Below are positions 1-12,191 of a DNA stretch of 64,000 nt, in pieces. This DNA comes from Salvia splendens (lineage: Eukaryota > Streptophyta > Magnoliopsida > Lamiales > Lamiaceae), in NCBI RefSeq assembly GCF_004379255.2, contig NC_056040.1:6924257-6988256 (forward strand), in the 5' to 3' direction. The position numbers and the translations under genes are program-made. A model generated the notes under the pieces. That model had not been told where the DNA came from. It did no database searches and was given only the letters and a program-made list of their open reading frames with translations. Numbering within the stretch: the stretch's first letter is position 1; the number at the start of each line of letters is the position of its first letter.

Positions 1-39
1 CATACTTAGACCAAATTAAGAGATTTAAATTGTTATATC

Positions 40-1459
40 TAGGTTTGTCAAATCGGGTAACCACAGATACCCGATCCGAAAATTTCGGCTACCGGATTCC
101 AAATTTTCCAATAACTGATAACCGATACCCGATCTGAAATTGATTTCGGGTACCTGGAAACCAGACTCGGGTATCCAGTCCCGATTTTGGGGTTTATTTT
201 TTTAGATGTATGTTAATTTTATTTTGGAATATAACAAGTTTGATGCATGCTCTGTCATTTAGTCTCAAATTTGGAAAAATCGTGTATTGACTACAATGAG
301 TTCAAGCTATGATAAAACACAGGTCTACAAAATTATGTAACAAACTAGTATTACAATTAAAGGCTTCTTAGAGCACTCACAATGGAGGGCCGATGGAGGG
401 GCATTCCCCATCGGCCTCCATCGCCCCACCACTGCGGCAGAAAGGCCGTCGATGGGGCGTTGATCGGCCCTCCATTGTGGTGAGAGGGACAACAATCGGC
501 CCTATGATCTTCCTCTTTTTTTTTGTTGAAACAGAAAGAGAGAGGAAGAAGAAGAAAGGGTGCTGTTGTGAAAGATTAAGAAAATGGAACTCTAATTTAT
601 ATTTAAACTATAAATTAGTGGGCCCATAATTTTATTAAATACCAATAATTTTATTAAATTAATGACTATATTTGAGATGGCATAATTTAGGTTTTCATTT
701 AATTAATTAATAAGTTGTCACATATTTGAGATAAATTAAAATTTATTTCATGTACTATAATATTTTTACATTTTAATTTGATTAAGTTAATAACATATTA
801 AATGTAGAAGTGCTAAAGAATTAAAATAAAATAATGATGAAGTGGAAATGAAATGGAAAGAAAAGGGATTGTGGGGGAGATAGGCCCTTTCAAAAAATGA
901 TAATGTGGAAATAATAAAAAAAAGAAGGGCCCTATGTGAAGGCCCAACCATTGCTAATGCTCTTAATCTGGTTTGCCTTCTGTCGTTAATTTCTTACAGT
1001 GAGTTTACCTACACACCAAGATACACTAAACAAATATAGAATTAAAGATCATCTTCAAACATAAATAATCCAACAAAAAAGCAATACAAAAAAGGAAACT
1101 TCAAAGAATCCAACAAAAAGCTGGTTGATGACGAGCTGACAGCGGCAGCGGTTGGGCAGAGCAGTGCCGAGAGCGCGCTGCAGTGCTGGGAGAGGAGAGG
1201 GCCGAGAGCTCGTTGCAGGATCAGACAGAGAGGGAGAGGCAGCGCCACGGCGGTGGACGACAGCTGAGGGAGGCGCCTAGGCGAGAGCAGTGGCAGGAGA
1301 GGGGAGGGAGGTGTGCGTTCATGGTTTTTAAGTTTTTTGTGGTACTCTAAAATCGGGTATACCCGATCCCAATCCGAAACCCGAAAAATCGGATATTGGG
1401 TATCCAATTACCCAAATTTTGGGATTTGGATACATGATATCCACATTTTGACCGGCCTA
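40..1459. mobile_element. hAT-type DNA transposon, non-autonomous, with a nested MITE
   Basis: The ends are imperfect inverted repeats: TAGGTTTGTCAAATCGGG at the left, and TAGGCCGGTCAAAATGTGG when the right end is read on the minus strand. An exact 8-bp target-site duplication, GTTATATC, flanks them at 32-39 and 1460-1467. TAGG-type ends with an 8-bp TSD are the signature of the hAT superfamily. Subterminal DNA at both ends is rich in CGGGTA/TACCCG motifs in both orientations. No transposase is encoded. The interior includes a GC-rich stretch (about 1120-1310) of unknown origin, and a separate MITE occupies 371-962, so the original element was about 825 bp. It ends 130 bp before the kinase ATG at 1597. 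Confidence 0.85.
371..962. mobile_element. PIF/Harbinger-type MITE nested in the hAT element
   Basis: Terminal inverted repeats GAGCACTCACAATGG at the left and CCATTGCTAATGCTC at the right are flanked by the 3-bp TSD TTA (368-370 and 963-965), as expected for PIF/Harbinger. The ends resemble those of the transposase-bearing element at 16988-19041 and of the MITEs at 50055 and 50453, so this copy was probably mobilised by a related transposase. It carries no coding capacity. A short open frame from 393 is only chance reading through the GC-rich left end. Confidence 0.85.
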
Positions 1460-1596
1460 GTTATATCCCTTGAATTTAAGGTGATATTTAAATTATCCAA
1501 TAGTATTATAAATTATTTAAAATTCATTTTAATGTCACACCTTTTGTTTGTGCAAATATTGAGGAAGCATAGTATGCATTTGATTATTTTCTTGAC

Positions 1597-2757
1597 ATGA
1601 CAGACTTGATCGTCTTGCTATCAAGGGGTATCATTTTCCCTTTCATGTTGTGGCTTTTGATATACAAATTCCGAAGAAGGTCTTTGTCCGACCGTAACAT
1701 TATAGAATCCTTCCTCCAGAGTGATAACAAACTCTCACAAATCAGATATTCATATTCAGACATAAAGAGGATGACAAGAGGTTTTCAAGAAAAAATAGGT
1801 GAAGGAGGCTATGGTTGTGTTTACAAAGGAAAGCTCCGAAGCGGGCATCATGTAGCAGTCAAAATGCTGGTGCAATCCGGAGGAAATGAGCAAGACTTTA
1901 TAAATGAAATAACAACTATTGGAAGAATACGTCATGTCAATGTGGTGCAACTAGTTGGCTATTGTGCACAAGGTTCCAAGCTTGCTCTCGTCTTTGATTT
2001 CATGACCAATGGTTCTCTTGAAAAATACCTCTTCAATAGAGAAAGAATGAATTACTTAAATTGGAATACAAAGTTTGATATTGCTGTTGGAATAGCTCGA
2101 GGAATTGAGTATTTGCATGGAGGGTGTGACATCCAGATTCTTCATTTTGACATCAAGCCTCACAACATACTCCTCGACCATAACTTCATCCCCAAAATAT
2201 CTGATTTCGGGCTAGCCAAGTTATGCTCTGTAGAGAAGGAGGTAATAACGTTAACAGCCATTAGAGGAACCATAGGGTATGTTGCTCCAGAACTCATCAA
2301 TAGAGGTATAGGCGGAATCTCTTCCAAGGTGGATGTCTATAGTTTCGGGATGTTGTTGATGGAAATGCTAGGCTTAAACAGAGTGTTGAGGGAAAACAAA
2401 GATGATTCTACGAAGTATTTCCCACATTGGATATATGACCACATTAAACAAGGCATGGAGATTAATATTGAAAGGGCGGAGGAGAACAATAGTAATGATG
2501 AGGATGAGAGTGTTCGGAAGATGACAATAGTTGCGTTATGGTGCATACAAATGAATCCGGATGATCGTCCATCAATGAATCAAGTGTTGCAAATGTTAGA
2601 AGGTGATGTGGAGCGCCTGCAGATTCCAGAGGTTCCATCATCACAATCAACACAAATTGCTGGAAATGAGGAAGAGAGTTGGCTTACAGATGCAACTGAT
2701 TCTGTACATATGCTCCATCATAACAATGCTAGCACCTTAGAGATTACTATTGCATGA
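1597..2757 (+). CDS. LRK10-like receptor kinase, membrane and kinase exon only
   Basis: The 386-residue frame has a transmembrane segment at about residues 4-24, a basic stop-transfer KFRRR, and a full Ser/Thr/Tyr kinase domain: glycine loop GEGGYGCVYKG (about 69-79), VAVK with Lys89, catalytic HFDIKPHN (183-190) and DFG (203-205). The HFDIKPHN form, IEYLHGGC and the short juxtamembrane region are typical of the LRK10L/PR5K-like family, which usually has an extracellular GUB_WAK cysteine-rich domain from a separate 5' exon. No such exon is visible in bases 1-1596. A splice acceptor (CAG at 1601-1603) lies just inside the putative ATG, so this is probably the last exon of a longer gene, entered in phase 1. 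The hAT element ending at 1459 sits where its intron would be. It could encode a truncated membrane kinase or be a gene fragment; the kinase exon itself has no stop. Confidence 0.85.
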   Translation: MTDLIVLLSRGIIFPFMLWLLIYKFRRRSLSDRNIIESFLQSDNKLSQIRYSYSDIKRMTRGFQEKIGEGGYGCVYKGKLRSGHHVAVKMLVQSGGNEQDFINEITTIGRIRHVNVVQLVGYCAQGSKLALVFDFMTNGSLEKYLFNRERMNYLNWNTKFDIAVGIARGIEYLHGGCDIQILHFDIKPHNILLDHNFIPKISDFGLAKLCSVEKEVITLTAIRGTIGYVAPELINRGIGGISSKVDVYSFGMLLMEMLGLNRVLRENKDDSTKYFPHWIYDHIKQGMEINIERAEENNSNDEDESVRKMTIVALWCIQMNPDDRPSMNQVLQMLEGDVERLQIPEVPSSQSTQIAGNEEESWLTDATDSVHMLHHNNASTLEITIA

Positions 2758-4021
2758 ACCTCTTCTTCCCAGTCTCCAGTTCTCCATAATCCATCCATCT
2801 CTTTCTTCTACATGTATCTGTATTGTACTCATAGTTTTGTTTTTGATTCCGTAGTGGAGTAATATGTAATCAATAAATCATTTGCTTCTAACCAATTACA
2901 CAGAGTAGACATCATCATACATAACTCTCGCTATATAGCATTATCATAATACCTTAACTTCCAGTTGAAACCAAAACTACAAGATTCTTTCCCCTGTTTC
3001 AGAGGAAGGCCAAAATATTTTCCTCATTCAGTGTCATAATTTGAACTTGCTAACTCGTACAAACGCCACAGTATTACCAGAATCGGATAAGACTATATAT
3101 AGAGAGACTTACTTGGCTTCAGAAGTCGATAAACTATCTTTCTTGATAAATTCCAAGGGCAATTTATCTAGTGGCAGTGGTATATCTACAAAACCAAGCA
3201 ACATTCATTATGATTTTCGTGCAAAGATCATTTTTTTATGTGATTAACATGAAACATATAGCATGAGGTGGTTGCACAAGCACCAAATTTACCTGCTTAT
3301 GAAGCTTCCATTCAATGAATTACTGGAACATGAGGAAAGTCGACATGGGCAAAAACGCAAACAGTTGGTATGCAAACCGAATGCAGCTGATTTCTTAAAA
3401 AGAAACCCTTGTACAACTCATTGATTATTGGAATAATCAATCAATATTTTAACCATCGATTGTACTTTTTGAACCATGTTGATAATCTTAATTTTATACT
3501 TCTAAAATACATGAACTTTAGTATTTAATTAAATTTAAATGTATTGTTGAAAAGATCTCAATAATGCATTATCGGTTGCTCTATAAATACAGACAATTAA
3601 CTATTTTTTTTTCGTAAAAATCATGAACTTTTATGGAGTATTTTGTTAAATTTAAATATATTGTTGAAATTTGAAAAGATCTCAACGATGCAATATCGGT
3701 AGCATTTTTTAGTAAAAATAATGTAAAAATAATTTAAGTTAACAACTTTCAAGTCAATTTTTTTTTACCTAAATTCATTAAAATGAATAAAATTAGAAAA
3801 CTACCCCCAAATTTGTTTAAAAAATACATTTGAATTGTACATCAAATACAGAAGAACCAAGTTAATTTTGTCAAGAAATATAGACTATAGTAGATTTTTA
3901 AATGTAACTAGTCATATTCCCAATGAACTAGTCATATTTTTATTACCTCACTAGACACATTTCCAAATATAAATAATGAAATATCGCTAATTGTTTTTAA
4001 AATTTTAGAAAATCATGGGTT
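2758..4021. other. Intergenic, AT-rich; polyadenylation region and a diverged local repeat
   Basis: This holds the 3' flank of the kinase exon, with AATAAA-like signals near 2870. Two diverged copies of a segment of about 80-90 bp lie at roughly 3495-3580 and 3620-3710 and share ATGAACTTT, ATTGTTGAAA and AAAAGATCTCAA blocks. No gene was recognised. Confidence 0.5.
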
Positions 4022-4026
4022 CCGTG

Positions 4027-5558
4027 TGTTAGGTTTGGTATACTGAAAAGCATGTTTCGAGCAAGTTCGTGCGAATAGAATCTTGTTTGTATACGAAAAA
4101 CTCTACAATCCACTTTTAATCCGATTCAGTATTATTCGAGCAGTTTGCACGAATATAATCAGTATATTATTACATTGTGTTTGTTTGTGCATTTATAAGA
4201 TGTTTTATAAACATTTAAATGCATAAGAAGCAAACAAAGTCTAAGTCTTTTGCTTAGTAGACCGGTTGTGGGTTTCGTCCACTTTAAGGTAACACAATCG
4301 GTTCTATGCAATGCTTTGCAAAAGAAAAAGAAGAATTTAACAATCCAGATAGGCTTAGACTACCTATCGTGAAAGGTTGCAATGTCAGTCCGATTATTTC
4401 TAAGCCTTTCTGAAATAAGATGACGTTGGTGTGGTATAGCACTGAATGGATCTAACATCAAGACGTGTCTTTATGCTATCTACTGAAAGACTAGGTCTTG
4501 ATAAATAAATATTTCTTAATCTACATACGTTAGCATTGAGCATACGGTATTGATTATTCACTACTTTGACTTATCAAATGGTGCGGTTTTTTCGCAACCC
4601 AATAATCATGATATATTGGGTAGTGGTGATTAATATCTAGCGGTGCTAGGATTGCTATTATGTTGAATCGTGCGCGAGGTGAGTTTCGTTTGATAATGTC
4701 CTCAAGAGGAGCTTGAACAAGGTTTTATTATTCGGAAACTGACTAGTTGGAATTTAATCATTCCATGAATAATAAATAAGTGTTTCTTGCTAAGTCCACT
4801 CTTGGAATTGATAAGATGTTAATTAATTAAGTCCATAACAGACTTCAATTAATTAATGGACATTTGTATCTTAAGCGCGGGAAATAAATATTTAAATAAA
4901 ATGGAAACCCGGATTACTTGTAATTTCGGATTTGGATGTGCAGTGCAATATTACTTCTGTAGTGGCTGCTCGTAATATTCCAATATAAGTTTATATTAAA
5001 TTGTGAGTTCAATTTAATTAGTAAAGCTAATTTGGTGAGGCCACATCCAAACCTCCAAACCTCCATAAATCCCTGACTGGGCCCAAATATGAACTTAATA
5101 TAAATAGGAGAATAAAGGAGAGACGAAATTAATTATTTTTCTCTGCAGAAAATGTCGTCCCTCTCCAATTAGGGAAGGGGATGAAAATTTCAGCTCCTCT
5201 TCCGTGAGAAGTTATGTCTTCTTTATTCGAGTCATAGTGTTCTGATAAGATCAGCCCACACTGATTTCGGAATACAGCTCGCGAACCAGTCAGAAGATCT
5301 GTGGTCTAGTATTGAAGACCATCACGTGAAGAAGGCGCGAACAATCGACGATTCTTTGGAGAATCAAATCGGTAACTTTAAACCATAGAATTAATGTTTT
5401 AGGATTTATATTCTTTAAGCATAATTATTTGCTTTCTAGCATGCAATTCTGTGTTAACATGTGAATTGATTGATCCATAATCTGTCAAATAGATCTTACG
5501 TCTAATTTATTTGTTTTGTACAAGTCTTCTGTTGTGCAAAGGGCTCCAAACCCCATCA
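4027..5558. mobile_element. Solo LTR of an LTR retrotransposon (1532 bp)
   Basis: The block begins TGTTAGG and ends CCCATCA (TG...CA) and is flanked by an exact 5-bp TSD, CCGTG, at 4022-4026 and 5559-5563. A TATA-like AATATAAATAGG near 5097, followed by a GC-richer stretch, looks like the LTR's own promoter and R region, and suggests plus orientation. No primer-binding site, polypurine tract, internal domain or second LTR is present, so this is a solo LTR left by recombination between two LTRs. The family is not certain; the length suits a Ty1/copia element. Confidence 0.8.
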
Positions 5559-5563
5559 CCGTG

Positions 5564-7795
5564 TACCAATGTGATTACCAATGCCTAATCATATTTGAAA
5601 CATTAATCTGTCTTAGAAATTGATTAAGACTGATAATTTGATTATTGTTAAGTTTGTTACTAAAATATTTAGCTAATCAATAGAACAACAAAAATGCCCG
5701 AGCATCTCTTTAGTAAATTATAGGAAACGTCATAATGCTTCGGCAGATAATCAAAACAATTAAACAAAATCATTAAATTCCTTTTAATGTACGTAAAATG
5801 CATTAATCCGAGTCTACCTAAATTAGAGGGTCTTCATTGATTTTTATAGCGATTCAACTACATTTTTTATATCATAAAACTGGTGGTGAAAATGAAACTC
5901 CACAGCTCAGCAAACTTAATTTAGATTTTATGTGAATGATTTAATTTTATACTGTTTTTTTCCCACTGCTCGATCGCCTTGACCGACCATTCATACTAGC
6001 TGATAGTAACATTCGTCTAATTAATGTTTACTTTTTCGATATTATAATACCCATAAGCTACAAAAATAGGAATTCTCGAATAAAGCTTAATTACCTATTT
6101 GAGAAATAGAGAACATATATAATTCAATTATTCGAAAGACAATTTATGTTATAGCATTATAGCATACACAAATCTTCTGCATATTTCGAGAGGAAAGTTG
6201 TATTGTTTTATCAAATATATAAATTATATAAATTCCAAAGCTCGATTATCATTTTAATTATTTATTTATTTGAAGCTGTAAAGAAAATGAACAAATCGAT
6301 ATTTGATTTTTAGTAATATTAAAAAATTAATGAATTCAAATATTAGTATCAAAATATATAATAGTGCTCATGTAAGTATTATATTTGACGTAATATTTTT
6401 CAATAATAATAATAATGAGGAGAAGGAAATGTTTGATTAGGTAGAAAAATTGACATTTATCTTGACAAGCGTGTTTAGTAAGACACCCGACAACCTAAAT
6501 AATTATGATGATAGTTTTTGGAAATAATCTCATTTTGTTAGTTGTTGTTATAATTCATTTTCTTGAATCTAAAATATCAGCTTTCTAATTTTGACATTGT
6601 GGTCCTATATATTTCCTAATTATAATATCTTGTTTAGTGATAATTGACATTTAAAAAGTCCTTTTCATGATATTGTAAATTCAATCTTTCATATAATTGC
6701 ATATATTTGATACTTTAACATTTCTGTTTGAGATAGAAATAAGTATCCATACATATCTTGTATTCTTGCTTATCCTTTTAATTGCCTTTTGAAGACTTCA
6801 TCTAGTAATCACCAAAATGTTATTGGTAGCTTTATCTTTTAATGGAATTTTTCATACTATATGGAGTAAAAAATAAACTAAATACTATTTAACTTATTTT
6901 AGTTTTTAAGTGCCAATGTCTTTATTATTTAGGTACACCACCTTTTTTTTAATGATGTTTAGAGATGTATGTGATATGCGAGCTTAATGGCCACACCAAA
7001 TCCACAATAAAATAAAATAAAAATTTAGTCACAATTTTTTTTAAAAATTTGACACAACCTCTAAAGTAGTGCCATGCTTTCTTTAACACTAAATCATTTT
7101 AATGTAGGGGTCTATTTGGTTAGCATGCAATGCAACCTCCAATTTTATCCTAAAATAAAATACAATATTTAAATGTGAGATGGAGTACTAAATTGATCAA
7201 ATCATTTATCAAGTGAGCATATCATATTACATGTTTGTCGATATTCTTCATGATCAAGTGTAGCATTTATGATAAGTGATAACATTAAGTGATAACATTG
7301 AGAAGAGGGATATTGGATATTCATATTCATAAGTTTATGAAATGTTGAAGAATGTGTATATTATTAGTAACCTGGTGAAGAGGGCATGCAGTCGACATCT
7401 GTCATCTTCCCATTGGGTGATCACAACTGTAATGGTGCAGCTACCCCCGTGAGAACGATTAAATACTATAGCAAGTGCGCGGGCAATCACTTTACTTTTC
7501 TCTCTCTCTCTCCAAATATATACTCATATCATGTGTATACATTTTGTTACATGTACTGCCTTTCCCCTTTATTTTTCTTTAATTTTAGTCACATGCTGAT
7601 AATAGTATTACGGTTTCATTTAGTTGGAGCGCTTTAAAAACTTTCACATATCAAGAAATAGACACAAAGTAGAAACAAACATGGTGCAGGATCACTAGCC
7701 TTTCTGGTTTGTTTCTTCATCATCATTTCTTCTACGTTTATTCTTTTTAATATGTATGTTTACATGATCAAGTAACGTTTTTCAGTGGCCGGAAA
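5564..7795. other. Intergenic, AT-rich; upstream region of the IQD gene
   Basis: The stretch is strongly AT-rich with no open frame resembling a known protein. The last few hundred bases (about 7500-7795), with pyrimidine-rich runs, probably contain the promoter and 5' UTR of the IQD gene, including a CT-repeat at about 7499-7513. A 5' UTR intron ending at the TTCAG near 7784 is possible. Confidence 0.4.
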
Positions 7796-9767
7796 ATGGG
7801 GAAGAAAGGCGGCGGTGGCGGCTGGTTTTCGTCGGTGAAGAAAGTCTTCAAGCAGTCTCCCACCAAAGAATCCCCTGAAAAAAAGGTTAGTTTTTTTGCT
7901 TGGAATGTTCATCACTCTCTTTTCTCCATTTGTATGTGAGAAAATGACCAATTTTTGTGATGAATGATGATCACTTAGCATACTTTGATGAAACTTGTGT
8001 TTGTTAGTACACATCATTTCTCCCACATTACCTTCTTTGTGAAAGTGTTTATTAAATGCCATCAAATCCTCCATTTTGGGAGACAACAATCAAGATTATC
8101 CTCAGTAATCAAGAAGCTAATGTTAATTTTGGTTGTAATGATGTTATCATTAAAGATTATTGGTGTATCCAAATCCAATCATGTAAGAATGGCGACCACT
8201 TGTATGGTCCCAAATGAAGAAAAGGCCAAAACAAGAACACCATGGCCTCAACTCTCTCACATGTTGCTTTCCTTCCAACCAAGCCCCCAACTTTCATCAT
8301 GTGCTCTGATTGACTCACTTCTCACTCACAACCTATGCTTTTTCTGTTGATAGATCTTGTAAAGTTTTGGAGTTTTGTTTGATCTTGATGTTGAGAGATG
8401 AAAATGGATATGTTAGTGCAAATCTTGACCCTTAATTAACATAAGGCTGATCATGGAAGGTTTGTTCATGTGTCTTGATGATTTAGAAGGAAGAAGTGGA
8501 GAAATGGCACTATGAAGCTCCGGAGGAGGTGTCCCTCGAGAGTTCGCCCGGGTTCACCAACGGGGAGAGCATAGAGTCCTCCCCTGTGGGCGAGGATCCG
8601 AGCCATGCCATGGCTGTGGCCGCGGCCACAGCAGCCGCGGCTGAGGCAGCAGTGGCGGCAGCTCAGGCGGCTGCCAAAGTGGTTAGGCTGGCCGGGTATG
8701 GCCGCCAGTCGAAGGAAGATAGGGCAGCAACGCGCATACAAGCCCACTACAGAGGATATCTGGTTAGTGAAGTGTGTGTTTGATATATTTTGAATTGGGC
8801 CGTATGGGCTTATAGTGGTGTCGATTTTTAGGCGAGGCGGGCTTTGCGCGCGCTCAAGGGGTTGGTGAGGCTGCAGGCTCTTGTTAGGGGTCACAACGTG
8901 CGGAAGCAGGCGCAGATGACCATGCGGTGCATGCAAGCGCTTGTGCGCGTGCAAGCACGCGTTCGTGCTCGTAGGCTCCAGCTAACACACGCCAAGCTTC
9001 GGGGCAAGTTGGAGGAGGAGGAGAAGCAGAGGAAGAAGTTTGAGAGTGAAGAATGGGGTAGGAGTAGAATGAGAGATAGTCCTACAAGAAAATTGCATGA
9101 ATTTGAAGTCAAGAGGGACAGAGCTCTTGCCTATGCTCTAGCCTACAACCAGGTTCTAAAGATGTTTAACTTTCAAGATATTGGTCTCTAAAATCATAAA
9201 TTTATTCGAATTAGTATCTAATATCAAACTTATTGCTGTCAGCAACAAATGGTACATTCTGATATGAATGAGCACAATGTTGGGACTGAAAAGTCGCAGT
9301 GGGGTTGGAATTGGCTGGAGCGATGGATGGCGTCGCAACCCTACCACACCCGACAGGTGGTGGCGCGCGACGACATTTCTGAGAAAACGGTTGAAATGGA
9401 CTTGGTTATGGGTCGACTAAGCGGGGACTGTATCGAATCAAGCCCTTATACACGAACACAAGCACGAACGCGAGGAGGGTGCATGGTGGACGTCCCTAGC
9501 TACATGGCCCCAACACAATCCGCGAAAGCAAAGGTACGGACTCAAGGGGCGACTAAACAGCCCAGCCAGCTGCCGGGAATTCAGTGGAATTCATCTACGA
9601 AGAGAGTCAATGGATACGACTCGTCAAGTTCGGGTGGAGGGACAACTTATCAGGCTCAACGAAGCCCGAACCCCAAAGATCGTGGCATGGCTAAGTGGAT
9701 GTGCAGCCCGGAGTCAAGCAGTGAGGATCGGGCTTACTCATCGGGCTCGAGACATACTTTCGTGTGA
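7796..9767 (+). CDS. IQD: IQ67-domain (IQD) calmodulin-binding protein
   Basis: Four exons read in phase: 7796-7885, 8487-8762, 8832-9152 and 9243-9767, giving about 403 residues. The N-terminus [19 protein letters not shown] is the usual basic IQD start. An alanine-rich segment precedes the IQ67 domain (about residues 108-175). This begins [12 protein letters not shown], continues over the exon 2/3 junction as [20 protein letters not shown], and includes the [15 protein letters not shown] repeat. The phase-0 intron inside the IQ67 domain is a known conserved family feature. [15 protein letters not shown] near the C-terminus is the DUF4005 signature. IQD proteins bind calmodulin through IQ, 1-5-10 and 1-8-14 motifs and commonly associate with microtubules, nuclei or the plasma membrane. 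The first intron is about 600 bp. The exact IQD member cannot be assigned. Confidence 0.93.
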
Positions 9768-11379
9768 TACTATCCATATTAATAATGTTAGTATTCATCT
9801 TAATATCATGAGTCAAAACTGTTGTGTGATCAAGTCTATTAACTTATGATAAAACGTTGTGAAATAAATAATTTTGTGAACATCTCCTCTAAAACAAAAA
9901 TGTGTATATTTGTTCCGACCTTAATGGTCATAAGTTTAGAACCAAACCTTGGGATTATTGCATCTAATTTTGTTCTTTGTTTACCAGCCTCTTTTTCCGT
10001 TTCAAGTTAATTCCAATTTCCAAAGATCTATATATTGTACTACTAGTGCTCTTCTCGCCAACTGATTTTAATGCACAATTTTAAAAATATGAAATAAAAT
10101 TGGTAAAGTATAAAAAGGAGGAGAAAAATGAATAAATAAGAAAGAAAAAGAAAAAGAAAAAAAACAATGAACAATTAATGAACTGTGAAGTCCACTTCCT
10201 AAAATTAAAAAAAAAGTTAGAAAGCTTCTAATTTTAAAAAACAATCCAAAATAAAATTAGTTTTTATTTTAAGAGACGGAGATATATTTTATTCATCTAT
10301 ATTTGACAATAGGAAACCAGATTTTGTGATCAATGGATCAATCTACCTTCAATTGAATCATTTAATAGTATCAATTCAACACCAATTTAATATCATATAA
10401 TACAAATTAATTGTTCAGAAAAATGGTATACCTCCAATATAGGGCGATCATTTAGTTTTTTTTTTGAAAGATTACATAAATATAAAAAACAATCAGATTA
10501 CTAGACAAAATTTCAAATGACTGGAAGTGACATTTCCAGTTTTTTAAAATAAGTATATGTATACTTTTTTATTCTTAGTCACGTAATATTTCTGATTTAA
10601 AAACTATTTTGACACGAAAATAAGTTATTCTTCCATGAGCAAGGAAAAATACTATTATGCCAACCGATTTTTATTTGGATTGAAGTAAATATTCAAATTA
10701 CATCCATTTCCAAACTGTAATTAATATCGATATTATTAAACGCTAGAGTATATGAATATAATTAATAATTAAATATTAATGCTGCTCATTTAATTAGGAT
10801 TAATGAAAATTATCTAAATTTTTCAATGGTTGACATTTGACATCATAATTACGTGTGTTGGATCGGAGATTCTGGAAACAAATCTCTTCAAAGCCAAAGT
10901 TCTTTTCAAATCTGAAATTGGGTCGTAAAACACCAATAAAGTTATGGACGAATTTGAAGGAAAAAAAATTAACTCAAACACTTTGAATTTCTTCAAACGC
11001 AGATTTTTTAATCAAAGAAAAAGGGAAATCCACAGAGAGAAATAATATGAAAATTAAAATAAATTAGAGGCGCCCTTCGGAGAATTTCGAAAGGATCAAT
11101 ATCAATCACGACATATTCAGTATTAGCATGGTTTAAGATTCCATCAGCAGGAACGCCAGACAAGGACGAAAGGAAAAGTAAAAGAAAAAAAGGGGGATCG
11201 AAATGCTCAGATAGATATGAGAAGTAATTATTTTCCCTGACCTTACACAAAGAAGGTCTTATAATGAGCTGGGATTAATCAATCTTATCATCACCGCAAA
11301 AACACCAATCTACCATTTTCACAAACACAAAATTGTATCCAATCACAAATTCAGATTGATGTGAAATGAAGAAATCGCT
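9768..11379. other. Intergenic, AT-rich
   Basis: No gene recognised. The right-hand third (about 11000-11379) lies downstream, on the minus strand, of the promoter-like segment at 11380-11470 and may be transcribed. The only frame there is about 80 residues, low in complexity, and matches nothing I know. Confidence 0.4.
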
Positions 11380-11470
11380 GAATGTGGGGTGGGGATTTAA
11401 ATAGCGGGAAGAGTTAGGGCTTCCGAGTTTGCAATACAGAAGATGGGCTTCTATCAGCCCATAATGTAAT
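11380..11470 (-). promoter_or_regulatory. Promoter-like segment facing left, with no recognised gene
   Basis: On the minus strand, TGGGCT-type site II elements in inverted arrangement (GGGCTGATAGAAGCCCA, plus strand 11447-11463) are followed by AGCCCTAACTC, a telo-box-like motif (about 11411-11424). A TATA-like TATTTAAAT follows at about 11395-11405. Site II plus telo-box is the known arrangement in promoters of plant translation-related genes and many snoRNA genes. Downstream DNA contains TGATGA and CTGA boxes, but I could not build a convincing C/D snoRNA. Function is inferred from motifs only. Confidence 0.3.
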
Positions 11471-11981
11471 GTTTTTGGGCCATATTGATACTAGTATTCA
11501 ATTAAATTTGTATTATTTCGATTGATAAATTATTAGAGGTAAGAAAAATTAACTCAAACTAGATCTTACTAATTGATTAGTCAATTTCATAGTACATAAT
11601 TGATAATTCTATTCCGATAATGTTGAATTGAAGTCCTTTTCCAAGAAAAATAAGTCTTCCACTAAAGACTTACTCAATAAACATGGTCATCCAATCTGAG
11701 CCCATGAAGCTATTCAAATCAATAACATATTTGGTGAATTCCATACTAATTCGGACATGACAATGATATCTCCATTTGTCGGAGACTGTTGGTGGCTGAA
11801 ATTTGCATCAACTTGTGAAGATGGAATACTAAAACTCAAAAGATTATAGTAGGAGACAAATTTAGCAAGTTGATACAACAAAATATAGTATTTAAATAGT
11901 AAGTATAGATAGATAGATAGACAGCGTGTAACTACCACAGCTTCAGTAATCAGTATCACGAGATGATGGCCAACATAACTT

Positions 11982-11991
11982 GACACGTGTC
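11982..11991. promoter_or_regulatory. G-box / ABRE-type palindrome GACACGTGTC
   Basis: A perfect 10-bp palindrome with a CACGTG core lies about 200 bp upstream of the starch synthase I start. CACGTG is the known binding site of plant bZIP and bHLH factors (light, ABA and sugar responses). Its position suits a proximal promoter element of this gene; regulation is inferred. Confidence 0.5.
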
Positions 11992-12191
11992 ATACGTTAA
12001 ACTTCACAGGCTTCCAAACGACGCCGTTCCATCGCCCTCTCATGACACAGCTGTTTTTTTCGCGCTTTCATCAGATCCTATGGCTACTTTGTGTGCGCTG
12101 TTCCCTCAACATTTCCCTTCATATTCACTTCTTCTTCAATTCCTTGCTTCTTGCCTCGGCTACTCTCTTCTTCGTTTCTCCTCCACCTCCC

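Noticed and set aside
1042..1407. 121-codon minus-strand frame in the hAT element
   Set aside because: Low-complexity Leu/Pro/Ser reading of a GC-rich internal stretch and the terminal repeat; no recognisable domain.
11008..11250. 80-codon minus-strand frame and possible C/D snoRNA
   Set aside because: The peptide is not family-like, and C/D box spacing plus terminal pairing could not be established; only the promoter-like motifs are reported.
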